Assembly (NCBI GenBank): GCA_022702705.1
Contig: CM040421.1
Span: 61,420,621-61,484,620, forward strand
Direction: 5' to 3'
Source: Papilionanthe hookeriana x Papilionanthe teres
Taxonomy: Eukaryota > Streptophyta > Magnoliopsida > Asparagales > Orchidaceae
Length of the DNA: 64,000 bases
The notes under the pieces were generated by a model, which saw only the letters and a program-made list of their open reading frames with translations, was not told where the DNA came from and ran no database searches. Shown piece after piece: positions 47,699 to 60,358 of the stretch. The position numbers were made by a program, and so were the translations under genes. Position 1 is the first letter of the stretch, and each line of letters opens with the position of its first letter.

Positions 47699-47850
47699 TC
47701 ATGATAACGCTGCCTTCTCAATCTTCTCCTTCTCAACTTCTATCTTCCTTTGTTCAGCATGTTGAGCTATGCCATTAGCAAGAGCCTGATGGCTGAACTC
47801 CATGGTCTGCATGACATTCTGAAATCTTGCAGGATTTGCAGCTTGCAAGC
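47699..47850 (-). CDS. SAD2: SAD2-like terminal exon
   Basis: Begins after TTTTAG at 47851, reads LQAANPARFQNVMQTMEFSH through a Glu/Lys-rich amphipathic tail, and ends at TGA. 152 nt, 50 codons including the stop after a split Gly. Confidence 0.92.
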
Positions 47851-50800
47851 CTAAAAGATAAGCACAACTAGATAAATAAAAAAATTAAAAAAATACCGAA
47901 TTTATATATATATGAAGATTAAGTACCTTTCACAGTTTCCATAAAGAAAATAAATGGATCCACATCATCAATAGGAGATTGCATCTCATCATCATCACTG
48001 TAATCATCTTCTGAATCATCATCCTCGTCCTCAGGCTGCAAACCCTTTGCCTGGGGTTTTTTTTTTTTTTTATCAAAATATGGTGAATAGACTTAACTGG
48101 TAATAATATGCAAGAGAAAACTTGTACAACAAAGGAACAGTATTAAGTATTTACTGCGAGGAGAGCGCACATATCTCTCTTTATACACGTAGGAATAAGT
48201 CTATATAATGGATTCAATAAGTTTTTATCAGAATTGAGTCGAGTGCATCAGCAAATAAATTTCATCAACAAAGCAAACAATGCAAAATGTAAACACAGAA
48301 TATTGTGAAAGCCCAAGATACAGAAACTACGCAGACTACAATGACGTCTTTGATGGAAAGATATGCTCACCAAAACAAATGCAGTCAAACTCATTAATCC
48401 TAGTTGATAATCCATATAAATTTCGTATCAAAAAGGGTTTCTTTACAAGGCAATTGCAAGCATTTAATAATAAACAAAATAAAAAGAGGTAAAGATTGTT
48501 TCATTCATTTTAGGTTCAATTCTATGCTAATGCAGAGAAAAACAAAACAACGATAAGCTTTAAGCCAGTAGGAAAGAAATTAGAAATTTACAAACTGCCA
48601 GAAGTTCTCTGAAGATAACTCGTGTCGGAACAATACATAAAAATCGCTAGATTCATAAACATGAAATATTTGAAATATGTTCATTATTATTTTATTCTTG
48701 ATTAGTATTTTTCTAATTTTTATAATCTTGGTATATTTTGGTTATTCTTAGCAGAGATAGTACTTGAAAGACTTGGGCATATTGTATAAAAAATGAACTT
48801 AATTTATTAGAACTGAATGAAAATATGACACTCAATAGGACGCAATGGAGAAAAATGATTCATGTAGGTTGTTGTTCCTGTTATCTATAAAACGGTCAAC
48901 GAAAGAATAAATCAAGCAACCAATTTTCACTTTAAAATTATTCAAAAATAAAATAAAACTTTAAAGTATTCAACCATCATCAACTCCTAGATTTATCATG
49001 ATTTTAAGTGCCACTGAATGCATACTTCAAATGAACCATCATACCACTTAAATGCGGCAGAAAACAAATAAAATGTCATTTTGATGTTTTAAATAGTGCC
49101 ATTGTAAAGTCTTTCCGTTCTATAAGCGCCAATTACCCATTCACATAAACAACGGGCAATAAGAAACTTTAGTTTTAACTATCATGCTAGTAAACAACGC
49201 CAAATAATCTTCCTGAAAGGTTTTAGTCATGTAACTGGATTATGGTCGGCATATTCTCAGAATTATGAATTTTTTATGACTAAAGACTTGAATCATGCAA
49301 ACTCTAAAATTTACTTGGAATCGTTCATTTTTTTATTCAACTTGGAATCTGGTTTGATTTGAAATCATAATTTATTTATTTGGAATCAATCACATATATG
49401 TAATTATACTTATATTTAATTTTTTTTTAATTTATATATGATATAAATGTGCATGTTCACATGTATTAAATAACTTTATTTATATGCCATACATTGAAAC
49501 ACATATGAGCATGAATATGAAAGTGAAGAACTTGTAAAAGTGCCTTTTTTTACTTCAAGCGAGACAAATTCAAGTTGAATCAAACTAACTTCAAATGAGT
49601 CATCCTTGACTCATAGTTAATTAATGTTGATTTTGGGACAATAAAAATTCAAGTGATTTGAGTTACGATCTTCAAACAAAATTGGCAGACTTAAATGGAA
49701 TAATATTCTACATACATGTATGTTCTCATGTTAGAATTAGGCATATTTTGTACTTACAAGAACAAGAATCTTTACAATGAAAAGGATTTGTGCATGACTC
49801 ACAAAGAACCTGGATAGCCAGCAATCATTCAACTAGCTAGTGTAGTAGTTAAAATGGTAACCTAGTATACAGTTAGCAACTTAGCTTACAGTTAAAATTA
49901 ATATAAAATAGAAAAGCATATCCTGCAAGCATTAGTTTGTGAATTTAGAAGGCAAGCAAGCATCTAATACGCTCAGCTGAAATCTCACGAGGAAGCAAAA
50001 TGGAAGCAATGGAATCAAATAGTTTCATTTTAAAGCTCAGCAAGCATGAAGAGTGTAGGAAATGGCAAAAAAATCACCCAACCAAATCAGTTGATATTTA
50101 AAAAGTGAGGAAAATAATTAATAAAACACCAACTCATCAAAGAAATGGTGCTAGAATTGATCTTTACATCATTATTAATAATTAAAATATAAAATGCAAG
50201 TTATCAGGCAACTATGAATGTAAAAAGGGTAAGAAACAATGGCCCGATCAAGCTTGGGTAAAATTTAGACTAGAAGGCAAAATAAAACTTATATTGAATA
50301 AACATATTTGATTTCATATCAGAGCATGAAGTATCAACTGAATCAAAATTCAAGTTTAGCCACAAAAGAATAAAAGCAAATTCATAATATATAAAGCATG
50401 GTGTATTGAAAATTGAAGTGAGACAAAACCCATATTCAATCTAAAATTTCAAAAACATTATATAACCAATGGTTAAAAATTTAGTATGAACTCAATATAT
50501 CAAACTAAGAACCTGTGCAGCTAATCTTTTGAGCTTTCGACTGTCTGCCTCATCTCCATCCTCCTCATCATCACCCATTTCCCTATCAGATTCATCATCC
50601 TCGTCATCATCAGTTTGGAATCCATCCATATCATCATCTTCAACTTCAGCCTCTTTCTGAGCTTCTGTTAGAAGCAGTCAAATAATAATAACTTGAGCCC
50701 ATTTTAGGAAATCAATAAAAGAATCTGGGGAGCACTGTGTTATAAACTACAAATTGGTTTCATTAGCAGAACAGCCTATATTCCAAAAAATCATGAAAGC

Positions 50801-53800
50801 ATTCAGAGCGACATTGGGACACAATGAACATATATAAATGACAATACAGAAACACTGGTGTGCCAAAATAAACAAACCAAGGGGGAAATATAAACCACAG
50901 GGAAACTTTAATAGAAATGGATTTCTGAGAACACAATGATGAAATCCAAGTTAAGACCATATATGTGATTCAAGTTATAAATCACCTGCAATTTGATCTT
51001 TGTAAGATGCGAGAAGTTCTAGAGTGGCACAGAACACACGCCCAAGAGCTTCTGCTGGCAGTTGTTCTTCATTAAGTGCAATAAGTGAAGTTAACCCTAA
51101 GCAGCACACCTTCTTGTCATATTCTCTGAAATCATGATAAAATATAGAAGTTGAGATAACTGTGTAAATTAGCCAAGTCACCTTGCATGTGCTAAGGGGA
51201 AAGCTGAGGAAGGAAATAGAACAATTACCGTCTAAAATTAGCACGAACACCACTCTTCTTAACCTCTTGTAGCATCCGAAACCACATATTGAAAACTTCT
51301 GAAGCAACACCCAGCTTATGCAGTATCCCAAGGGTCAAAGAAGCATTGTAATATAGGGCATCTGCGATCTGCAGAAAAGAACCAAAAGCGTTGATTTCCT
51401 TGTAGAAAGGCAGTGAGGAGGACATCATGAAAGAGGACAAGGCCAGTATGCCAGAAATCCACAAACGAAAATGATTTTAATAATTAATAAGAAAACCATA
51501 AGAAAAAGACACATTACAAGCCAGGTTAGAAGAATTGCAGGAACCAAAATAGGGACAACACTTCGAGCATTCATTACCAGTGTGTTTTTTTATTAATATA
51601 TATCCTAAATATTTTATTAAAAGAAACCAGGGTAAAATATCAGCTACAGATCAAATTACATGCTAGAAGCTAGATAATATTAAATTTAAAGGTCACAGGG
51701 TGGACTCAAACCTATGAACATTATCCAGAAAACCATGAAGTGTCCGGCTTTAAGTCTTGATAGAATATGTTGGTTTTCTCAAAACATATTGAGCATTCAT
51801 ACTATCAAGTTTGGAAGTTATACTTTTAGCTATATATATATATATATATAATCATTTATATATATATATATATATAATCATTTATATATATATATATATA
51901 ATCATTTCTTCCACTAATATTAATATCTTGATTATCCTAAATACCCATTATTTAAGAGATTATTTGCTAATTTACAATTACTTATATTTTAGGATACTTT
52001 CACAGGTGCAATTACCTACTTTATAAATATTTTACCAACTAAAACGGATGCTTAGATCAATTGACATCTATTTGAAACACTTCCCTTCCGTGATGTACTA
52101 AAGGGCTTTAAAAAGTAGTCATTCCATCTTTTTGTCTCGTAATCAAATACAAGTATCGGAAAAGAAAAAAGAGTACTATATAAAATTTGTTCAAGAAAAA
52201 AATAAGAAAGTTCTTCATTGAGGATCTTCCCCTCAAGGAATCAATGAATTATCCTAAATACCCATTATTTAAGAGATTATTTGCTAATTTACAATTACTT
52301 ATATTTTAGGATTCTTCCACGTGCACTTCAAAATTACCTACTTTGGAAATAATTTACCAACTAATACGGATGCTACGATCAATTTACATCTATTAGAAAC
52401 ACTTCCCTTCTGTGATGTATTAAAGGGCTTTAAAAGTAGACATTCTTTTTTTTTTTTTGTCGTGTAAACAAATGCAGGTATTGGAACAGAAAATGAATAC
52501 TAGATAAAATTTGTTCAAGAAAAAAATAAGAAAAAAATAAGGAAGTTATTCGTTGAGGCCAAATCTTCCCCTCAAGGAATCTCTAGATGTGATACCACAG
52601 GCAGGAATGTTATCCTGAAACAAGGTGGACAAAAGAAGTCAGCACCCCACTCCTAACACCTGTTTGGTTGCCTAGTAAAATGACGACTACTCTCAAGAAG
52701 TGGAACAAGGGAAATTGGTATTCATGAGACAAGTTTCGTTTCCGCTACATAACTTACGTTGTTCCTGAGGGACTGCATTGGAAGTCAATGAATGTGAGAA
52801 ACTTCACATAGTGAGTGTCTTCGAGGAAGTTATCCCAAAGACCAAATTTAGTGGACAAATCTAAGAGATTGCAAACAAAATAGATCCACTGTCGATCTCC
52901 TTTTCAGAAATAAAATATATGTACTATATGATTGTCCATGCACAGCGAGAAAGAAGAATGAAACCCATAAAAATGGAATGAAATGAGGCTAAAGGAGGAT
53001 AATGAGAATGTGTGGGAATAAAAAAACAATAGAAAAATTACATCCTTAAAGTTTCAAAACAAAATACAATTTTTATATGCAAACATATGTGGTTAATTTG
53101 CCAAAAAATTGATTAAATAGCTAACAAATAATTATCAGAGATGAGCAAGTTAACTTCATTTATATATCTGTGAAACATAATACATTCCTCATTTTTTTCC
53201 TCAAATAGCTTATGCCATTAGAATATAATGCCCAACTTCTTTTATCAATGTTCCAATGCTGATGAAACAATTGGTGAATAGTATTCCTTGGAGTACGACA
53301 AGCATATTGAAGTTTTAGACATGGATACATAACTCATTTGGAAGTATCTGAGTACAAAAAAGAATGTCATAAATAAATGTAATTTACGTATGTATTTTGG
53401 CTTACAGTGCAAAGGATAAAAGAGAGTACCAAGAAGAAAACTTTTGAAGTGAACACTTCAGCAATTCTTAAAATACGATGAAATAACAAGGTATTTCACA
53501 CTTAACAGTGTGTATAAGGTGTTAAGGGGAAAAGAGAGTATCAAGAAGAAAACTTTTGAAACGAACACTTCAGCATATCTTAAAATAAAATGAAATAACA
53601 AGGTATTTCACACTTAACAGTGTGTATAAGGTGTTAGCTGAGAGAACGTTTATCGTATGCTAAACAAAGGAAAAAACAGCAAACATTTATTTCTCAAAAT
53701 AAACTACTAGTTTTAAAAATATTACAACTTTGAATTCCTATTGACTTCAATCATTTATTTTTCATTCTTCTATTACTGAAACTATCATATTCAACAAACA

Positions 53801-56355
53801 TTAGCGAAGCATCTTCCTTGAAAGTGAACCATCTTCCATCTACCATAGCAAAACCCAAATATGAAGCATAACAAAGTCTTCTATACAGAAGGTTTTTTGA
53901 AAATTGGACAACTAACCTATAAAATATTCAATATTCACTCGGACAATGAGGTCAACCTATAACCAGAAAACAAAATGTGTATGTAATAATTAAACCTATA
54001 GAATATGAGGTTACCTTGTAAGAAAAAAATACAATCAGCAGCCGGATACCATAAATTCTTATCTCCTATCTTATTCCTTTTTTTTTATGTGAAGAGACCA
54101 TAAATTCGATAGATCCTTAAATATCAATCTAGAATAATTTCAACTCCTATTTGATCAGGGTAGACATGAGAAGTAACTTTCTTGAACAATTTATTGCTAA
54201 CTCGAGTAAGGCGCATTTGTATTCATATACTTGGCCGACTGAACAAGTTTAATACGTCTAGTTGAATACGCTTGAACATTATTTCACTTGTTCATTTATG
54301 TTCATAAACATGATAGTTTCTCGTTCAAGAAGTAATTCACTAAGAAATCCCTTAACTCATTGGATATTTGTTACTAGCATATTTAATTTCTCATTTTATG
54401 TTCATTTATAAAACATATATATAAACATGAATATGGTATCACTCGTAATAATTAAATCATTATATGTTAAATTATTATCATTCTTCTATTTTGATTAACA
54501 CGAGTAAAACATTGAAAAAAATATTGACGAACATGAATCTCTTATTAATAAATTTGTTTGCATTTGTTTTGGATAAATAGGTTATAAGTTTAAAAATTAG
54601 CAACCTACCAATATTTTGGAAAGTTAGATTAAAGCTCGATATATGGTTCAAGCTTAATTACAGTCAAATCAACAAGCTTAAACATTGTTTATTAAAACTT
54701 GGGTCATGTATAGCTGTGTTTGAAATTGATAAAACAATAAATAAGCAAATTTGAAAATAATACTCAAGTTGCTGCCCTATTTCTTCTCAATGTTAAGATG
54801 AATACTAATACACAAATTAAAAAAAAAAGGTTAGAACAACCCAACCACTAGCTTGGAATAAACCTACAAGTTCCTTAAATTGCATTATGCCTGCATATAA
54901 GCTTCAAAATTAACTTGCCCAAAGTTGTTGCTAGTAGGCTACCAATAAGAGCACATAAATAAGGCTATTAGGCATTAGCACTGAATATTTATTAATACAA
55001 AAAAAAAACATATTAGCAGTATTAATGTTTAGATTCATAGTAAGAGTTGAAGGAATAAAGAAGCAGGACCATACTAAAAGCTTTGTAAATAAATGAAATA
55101 TATTAAACATTACCACTTCTATTAGAAGGCATCTTAAGGATGACTTCTCAGTTCGTGGAAGGCGTTCAATTGTAATCCGGAGATATGGTTCAACCCACTG
55201 ATCCACCTGACCTCTACAATTCTGAAATAGTACTTGAATGAGTTTTGGTGCAGGATGGATATCATTATCTTCCATATTTTTGTCTGCCATTATCTGCAAA
55301 TTTTTATCAAAAAAACTTTAAATTATATAGATCACCATCAAAATTTCCCAATGTTACTCATTAATTTCTAGCAACGAATGAAGTCGTACAAACTAATGAC
55401 ACGATGAAAAAGAAGAAAGTGCTACAAGTTAATGATATTTTATTTGTTAATCATATGCTTCCAATTATTATTAGCACAAATATCAACAACCTAAACTTTT
55501 ACCCAGGGAATAAAACTGGAAAATTACACTTGTCATTGCATCACTTCCGAAATGGAAAAAATTCTAGATTGATTCCTCAAGAAGGAACCCTGTAATACTT
55601 CAACGTACGAAATATATTGATTTAAGAGCAATCAAGCAGTAAAATAAGTTATAAAATCTATCAGAAAAATATTAATAGCAAAAGCAAATAGATTCTTTAA
55701 AAAGAATCAGAAAAATATATTTGTTACATTTTTTAAGTTGTTTTTTTCCTTCATAATTCTATAATTTAAGAAAAAACTATACTTTACATATATCTCAAAT
55801 CTAATATCAAATGATTCGAAAAAATCAATTTTAGTTCAATAAATACATTCCAATCAATGTAAATGATCTTCTGTTCAATCCATATATCATTAAAAGTAAG
55901 GAAATGTAAATTCGTATGCTGATTAAAATAAGAACAGAACTAAAGCTAGAAATCATCATAATGGCATAGCACATGTTATATACATGGTTCTAATGAAAAT
56001 AAATTCAATCTTTCTCCTAGTAAGCATGTAGGTTAACATTACAGAAACATTAGATTCTTTATAAACTTTAGCAGTCACATGGAATTAACAACATTAATCA
56101 TGAGATCAGTTGGCATGCAAGAATTAGTAGATTCAAGGAAATCATCACAATGTACAATCAAATTTCTTCTCAAACAACATTATGCGGAGAAACAGCTCTA
56201 AGCAAATAAATACAAGAAAATATTTTTTAAAGAGTTGAATTCATCACTCACAGAAGAAATAATTTTCCATAGGCTCTGTTGGTAATCAGGTTCTTTGCTG
56301 GTTAGGAAATGTGTAGTGCCTCTGGATATGTAGTTGTCTAGCGGAATAAGGATAT
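47699..56355 (-). CDS. SAD2: SAD2/importin-7/8-like karyopherin, C-terminal seven exons
   Basis: Members of this importin-beta family carry proteins through nuclear pores; Arabidopsis SAD2 acts in ABA/stress signalling, MYB4 import and miRNA loading. Seven GT-AG exons join in frame: 56355-56252, 55293-55114, 51368-51229, 51125-50986, 50664-50513, 48050-47927, 47850-47699 (992 nt, 330 residues with a shared first codon, TGA at 47699). Recognisable blocks are PLDNYISRGTTHFLTSKEPD, GQVDQWVEPYLRIT, YYNASLTLGILHKLGV, DKKVCCLGLTSLIAL, an acidic linker rich in Asp/Glu, DDVDPFIFF and a charged tail ending EKAALS. The family is about 1030-1050 residues, so this is the last third; earlier exons lie beyond the right edge. 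Exons show no stops or frameshifts, so the gene looks functional. Confidence 0.92.
47927..48050 (-). CDS. SAD2: SAD2-like exon (acidic and DPFIFF)
   Basis: Acceptor CCCCAG precedes 48050; donor GT at 47926-47925. Reads AKGLQPEDEDDDSEDDYSDD, then MQSPIDDVDPFIFFMETVK. DPFIFF is conserved in plant SAD2 proteins. Confidence 0.92.
48051..50512 (-). other. 2.46-kb intron of the SAD2-like gene
   Basis: AT-rich and non-coding. It contains a plus-strand RTE LINE remnant at about 48755-48880 and a poly(T) run directly upstream of the next exon's acceptor (48060-48072 on the plus strand). Other ORFs here, such as 48280-48492, lack coding features. Confidence 0.7.
48755..48880 (+). mobile_element. RTE-type LINE 3' remnant
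   Basis: Closely resembles the fragment at 62290-62420: both have TTGTATAAAAAATGA(A/T)CTTAAT, TTAGAACT(G/A)AATGA(A/G)AATATGAC and an ACGCAATGGAGAAAAA/ACACAATGGAGAAAAAA block. Frame is lost. Confidence 0.65.
50513..50664 (-). CDS. SAD2: SAD2-like exon (acidic linker)
   Basis: Reads AQKEAEVEDDDMDGFQTDDD followed by more Asp/Glu runs and SRKLKRLAAQ. The acidic loop is typical of the C-terminal part of importin-7/8/SAD2. Phase fits both neighbours (split Glu on the 5' side). Confidence 0.92.
50986..51125 (-). CDS. SAD2: SAD2-like exon (HEAT-repeat region)
   Basis: Reads EYDKKVCCLGLTSLIALNEE and ends ASYKDQIA. 140 nt with split codons at both ends. Confidence 0.93.
51229..51368 (-). CDS. SAD2: SAD2-like exon (HEAT-repeat region)
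   Basis: Reads IADALYYNASLTLGILHKLG, then a conserved FNMWFRMLQEVKKSG block. 140 nt, ends in a split Arg. Confidence 0.93.
51833..51900. repeat. Triplicated (TA)n / ATCATT microsatellite
   Basis: Three TA runs each followed by AATCATTT. In an intron of the SAD2-like gene. Confidence 0.9.
51931..52570. repeat. 317-bp tandem duplication in intron
   Basis: The unit starting ATTATCCTAAATACCCATTA recurs 317 bp later (52248). Both copies contain TTACAATTACTTATATTTTAGG, TTACCAACTAA, AACACTTCCCTTC and CCCCTCAAGGAATC in order, about 85-90% identical by eye. Confidence 0.88.
53421..53640. repeat. 112-bp tandem duplication in intron
   Basis: AGAGAGTA(C/T)CAAGAAGAAAAC at 53421 recurs at 53533. Both copies end ACTTAACAGTGTGTATAAGG. 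Confidence 0.9.
55114..55293 (-). CDS. SAD2: SAD2-like exon
   Basis: 180 nt, 60 codons: IMADKNMEDNDIHPAPKLIQ, then NCRGQVDQWVEPYLRITIER and CLLIEV. Acceptor TTTGCAG, donor GTAATG. Confidence 0.93.
56252..56355 (-). CDS. SAD2: SAD2-like exon, first one in the window
   Basis: 104 nt. After the acceptor AATGCAG the exon supplies the last two bases of a split codon (Asn in the family), then ILIPLDNYISRGTTHFLTSK and QQSLWKIISS before GTGAGT. Confidence 0.9.
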
Positions 56356-56676
56356 CTGCATTGGAAGGCTTAGGAAGCTTAAAGAGTATTCATAAGAAAA
56401 ATCAGGAAAAAAAAAAATCACATAAAATGACCCCAATAATTTCATATTTCACCCAAAATATATTATTAAGATAGAATTAATCAGCAAAATATCTTCATTT
56501 CTTCCAGATCCATGAAGAATTCTTATGACTAAAGTTCAAAGAAGAAAAAGAGATTGGCAAATTGCTAAAAAGTCGGCCTAAATCATACTTTTTAAAGTGC
56601 AATGCATATCCGCAATACGATGTGCAAGAGCTCATTTTTACTTCAAAGCATAAAATGTGGCATCAATTTAATTAAC

Positions 56677-56939
56677 TGTGGGAAATCAGAGTTGAGGGAG
56701 AATAATTCTATATTTCCTTGATTTACATTGATAATAAATGGTATTAAATAGGAGTTTTACAAGACGAAGAAATAGGAAACTATTTAAATAATTCTCTCAA
56801 TTAAGGAATTACTACTTAATTCTGATTCCCTTAATTTAAGGGATTCCAAATTAATTGTAATTACCTTAAATTAAGATATTACAAATTGATTCTCCCAATT
56901 TATTTCCATAGCTATGTACAGCTCCGTTACATCTCGACA
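56677..56939 (-). repeat. Left (3') LTR of copia element
   Basis: 263 bp, TGTGGGAAATCAGAG to CATCTCGACA. Matches the right LTR at about 93% by eye, so this is an older insertion than the giant gypsy element. Confidence 0.95.
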
Positions 56940-56950
56940 CTCCCCCTCAA
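56940..56950 (-). other. Polypurine tract of copia element
   Basis: TTGAGGGGGAG on the minus strand abuts the LTR's TGTCGAG. Confidence 0.85.
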
Positions 56951-57239
56951 GCTGAGGAATAGATGTCTTTCATTCCCAGCTTGAATATAAGATCATGAAA
57001 GGTCGAACTGTTCAGTCACTTTGTTAGAACATCGATCTAGTTATCTCTTTGATGGAGCATAAGACATACTGCACTAACCCTTCATCCAGGTTTTCTTTGA
57101 TGAAATGTTTATCAATTTTAATATCTTTGCTTCTATCATGTTGTATAGGATTGTAAACTATATTAATACGCGACTTATTGTCACGATGAAATTCATAGGA
57201 CCTCCGATTGGACTCTCAAATCATCCAAAATGATTCTCA

Positions 57240-57709
57240 ACCAAAGTAATTCGCATAATCCTCGAGCAATAGCCACGAATTGGATTCACGAGATGACCTT
57301 GCCACTACATTCCGCTTCTTGCTCCTCCAGTATCACTAGGTTACTCGAAGAAAGATCTGATATCCCGTAGTTGATCATCTATCCACTAAGGAGCAGCATA
57401 GTCAGCGTCGGTGTAGAGCTCAGGAGTAAAAGTGTCGTTTCTTTTGAACAAGATTCCTTTCCTCGGGTTGCCTTTCAGGTAATACAGTACCCTGTAAGCA
57501 GCATGAAGATGGGGTTCTCTTGGATCATGCATGAATTGACTGATCACACTCACAGAATATGTTATGTCTGGTCGAGTGTAAGCGAGGTATATGAGTATGT
57601 CAACCAGTCTCTGGTACATTCTTTTATCCACAATTGGTTCTTCTTTAGCTGCTCCCAACTTATAGTTTGGATCTATTAGAGTAGAGATTGGCTTACACCG
57701 GTCTTCCAC
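57240..57709 (-). pseudogene. Copia RT C-terminus and RNase H start
   Basis: An open stretch at 57386-57709 reads VDKRMYQRLVDILIYLAYTR then PDITYSVSVISQFM and RVLYYLKGNPRKGI, the copia block after RT, and YTDADYAAP, the start of RNase H. The remainder is frame-shifted. Confidence 0.9.
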
Positions 57710-58117
57710 TGTTTCGCAATAAATCGATCACGTACTTCTGCTGAGATATGAAGATCCTTGTGTGGAATATGTCACTTCAATACTGGGAAGATCTTGATTT
57801 CCAGGTTCATTTGTTTCAGATTCTTTACTTAGCCTCAAACTTGATTCATGTTTCTCTTTCTCATCATTGTCGCATTACTTATGATGTCATCCACATGACT
57901 AAAAGAAGCGACCACTCCCCTTCAACCGAATGTTTAATAAAAACAGTGTGGTCACATTAGCTTTGCTTATACCCAGATTCCTTCATAACTTTTGCAAATC
58001 TGCCAAACCATGCTCTCAGAGATTTTTTTAACCCATAAGGGCATTTTTTCAGCTTGCACACCTTGTTACTTGTGTCTCCTTCAAATCCTGGTGGGATGTT
58101 CATGTAGATTTCCTCAT

Positions 58118-58848
58118 TTAGGTCACCATGGAGGAATGCATTCTTAACATCATCTCGTAGACGGTTGTCGATTGAAGTGAGTAGCCGGTGATAACGGGAT
58201 TCTCACGGTGTTCATTTTCGCAGCTGGAGCAAAAGTTACGATAATCCACCCCATAAGTCTGAGTGTACCCTTTGACTACTAACCTTGCTTTATATCTTTC
58301 AAGGGATCCATCAGCCTTGTACTTCAATGTAAAGATCCATTTGCAATCAATGTAAAGATCCATTTGCAATCAACAATGTTTTTTTCTTTCGGTTTATCAA
58401 TGATTTCCCAGGTTTTGTTTTTTTCTAATGCACTCATTTCCTCTCTCATAGCATCCCTCTATTCCCTTTTTGACAAAGCCTCAGACACATTGTTAGGAAT
58501 GGCAATTGTGTTCAAACTCACAATTAACCTTTTTTGGGTTGGTGATAGGTGCTTAAGAGAGACATAGTGAGATAATGGATGTAGTGGGTCTGATCTTACT
58601 GTGATTTTATTTCCAGAATATGGATTGGATTCTTGGATTTGTGTCAGTTCAGGAACGACCTTTCTCCTTGAGTACACATGAGGAAATCTTGAGAAATTGT
58701 GAGTGACACTTGTTTGAGTAGGAGATGACACGGGTTTAGTGACAGGATCGGGTAACTCGGGTTCAGCTGGAACACAAGGAGGGTTTGGCTCTGAGGATTG
58801 AGGAGGATTTGGCTCTGAGGAATCAGGTTCAACAACACGGGCTGGCAC
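58118..58848 (-). pseudogene. Copia RT N-terminal part and preceding linker
   Basis: The 58459-58848 frame is a Pro/Ser-rich linker, then FPHVYSRRKVVPEL and HYVSLKHLSPTQKR, typical of copia elements just before RT. The 58118-58369 frame gives CKWIFTLKYKADGSLERYKA and RLVVKGYTQTYGVDY. A 23-bp tandem duplication at 58329-58374 breaks the frame between them. Confidence 0.9.
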
Positions 58849-58899
58849 ACATGGAAGGTCAAGGGTTTAAAGTGGTTCAAAAGACTCACAAGTACTATC

Positions 58900-59767
58900 T
58901 TCTATCATTGAAATCTCCCCCTGAAGAGCAGATTTGGAAAAAAAGGATTTATTTTCTATGAAGGTGACATCTGCAGAGATGTAAGATTTTCTGGTAGAGG
59001 GGTTGTAACACTTGTATCCTTTTTGAGTGGAGGAGTACCCAAGGAAAACACATTTGATAGCTCTGGGGTCTAGCTTCTCTCTATGCTGTTTGTGGACATG
59101 AGCAAAGGCAGTACACCCAAATACCCTAGGAGTGAGACCATTTGAGGTTCTGAAGTGGGGGTAGAAGCTATTAAGGACCTCTATGGGGCTTTTGTTTTCT
59201 CACACACGAGAGGGAAGTCTATTAATCATATATGTGGTAGTAAGAATAGCTTCTCCCCAATAGGACTTAGAAACATTCGCTTGAAATAATAAGGCTCGGG
59301 TGGTGTTGAGTAAATACCCATTCTTTCTTTCAGCTACCCCATTTTATTGGGGTGTGTCTACACATGATGACTCATGGATGATCCCTTGTGATTGAAAGTA
59401 AGGTGATAAAATCTGATTGAAGTAGTCTCTAGCATTATCTGTCCTAAAACCTTTAATTTTGACCCTAAATTAATTTTAAACCATTGAATGAAAATTAGGT
59501 ATAATAGTGCTAACATCTGATTTTTGTTTAAGAAGAAAGACCCTTGTAACCCGGGTGCAATCATCAATTAAGGATACAAACCAACGAGCCCCAGAAATGT
59601 TAGGTATAGTAGAAGGTCCCCATATGTCACTATGAATCGAATGAAAAGGATGAGAGCTTATTTATTGTTAATAGGAAACGATATACGACTATGTTTTGTC
59701 GATTCACAAATGTCACGATGAAATTCAATGATATCTCAATCCTTGGAGTAAGTGAGGAACATTGTGT
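58900..59767 (-). pseudogene. Copia integrase region
   Basis: Degenerate integrase coding on the minus strand between protease/GAG-preintegrase and the linker. Only short pieces are open, for example 59358-59567. Conserved order and flanks support the call more than any single motif. Confidence 0.7.
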
Positions 59768-60358
59768 TTAAAACCCTAAAGAAGGATGACCAAGCGCGAG
59801 GTGATATAGCCAAATGACATCTTTGTTCGAGGAACTTAGGAAAGATGAAGATAAATTTCTCCTAATTTTTTGTGATGATTCAAGATGGTAAAGACCGTTC
59901 CTTTCCTTAGCAAGTCTAATCCTTTTTCCCGAGTCCTGGTCCTGAAAAACACAATAAGAAGAGTTAAAAATAACATAGCATTTGAGATCATGAGTCATCT
60001 TTTGAATGAACACAAGGTTTGTTGACAGTTTGAGTACATGAAGAACGTTTTTAAGGATAAGACTCGGTGTGATATATATATCTCCAATCCCTGCAACAGT
60101 AGCTAAAGTGTCATTGGCCACGAAAATTTTTCTATTACTTGGACATGGGGTATAGGAATGGAAGAGTTGAGGTGTGGGGATCATATGGTCTGTAGCACCG
60201 GAGTCTATGACCCAAGAATTTGGATCATAGAATTTATCTAAGACATTCATGCAAACAGGTTTACCGGAAAGAGCCATCGAACTTGTACCAGAAGGTTTCT
60301 CAAGAGAACCCAACAAGCTTCTCAACTTCTCAATTTCTTCACTGTAGAACATTGACAT
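59768..60358 (-). pseudogene. Copia protease and gag-preintegrase
   Basis: 196-codon open frame starting MSMFYSEEIEKLRSLLGS. It has the protease active site WVIDSGATDHM, then a gag-preintegrase segment (LAKERNGLYHLES) and the integrase HHCC start LYHLALGHPS. The ATG directly follows leader sequence, so the normal gag (several hundred codons with CCHC) is absent. Confidence 0.88.

Larger units (their letters stand above)
51369..55113 (-). other. 3.7-kb intron of the SAD2-like gene
   Basis: Non-coding, AT-rich. Holds TA microsatellites (51833-51900), two tandem duplications (51931-52570 and 53421-53640) and a diffuse hAT-like stretch at 54190-54720. Confidence 0.8.
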
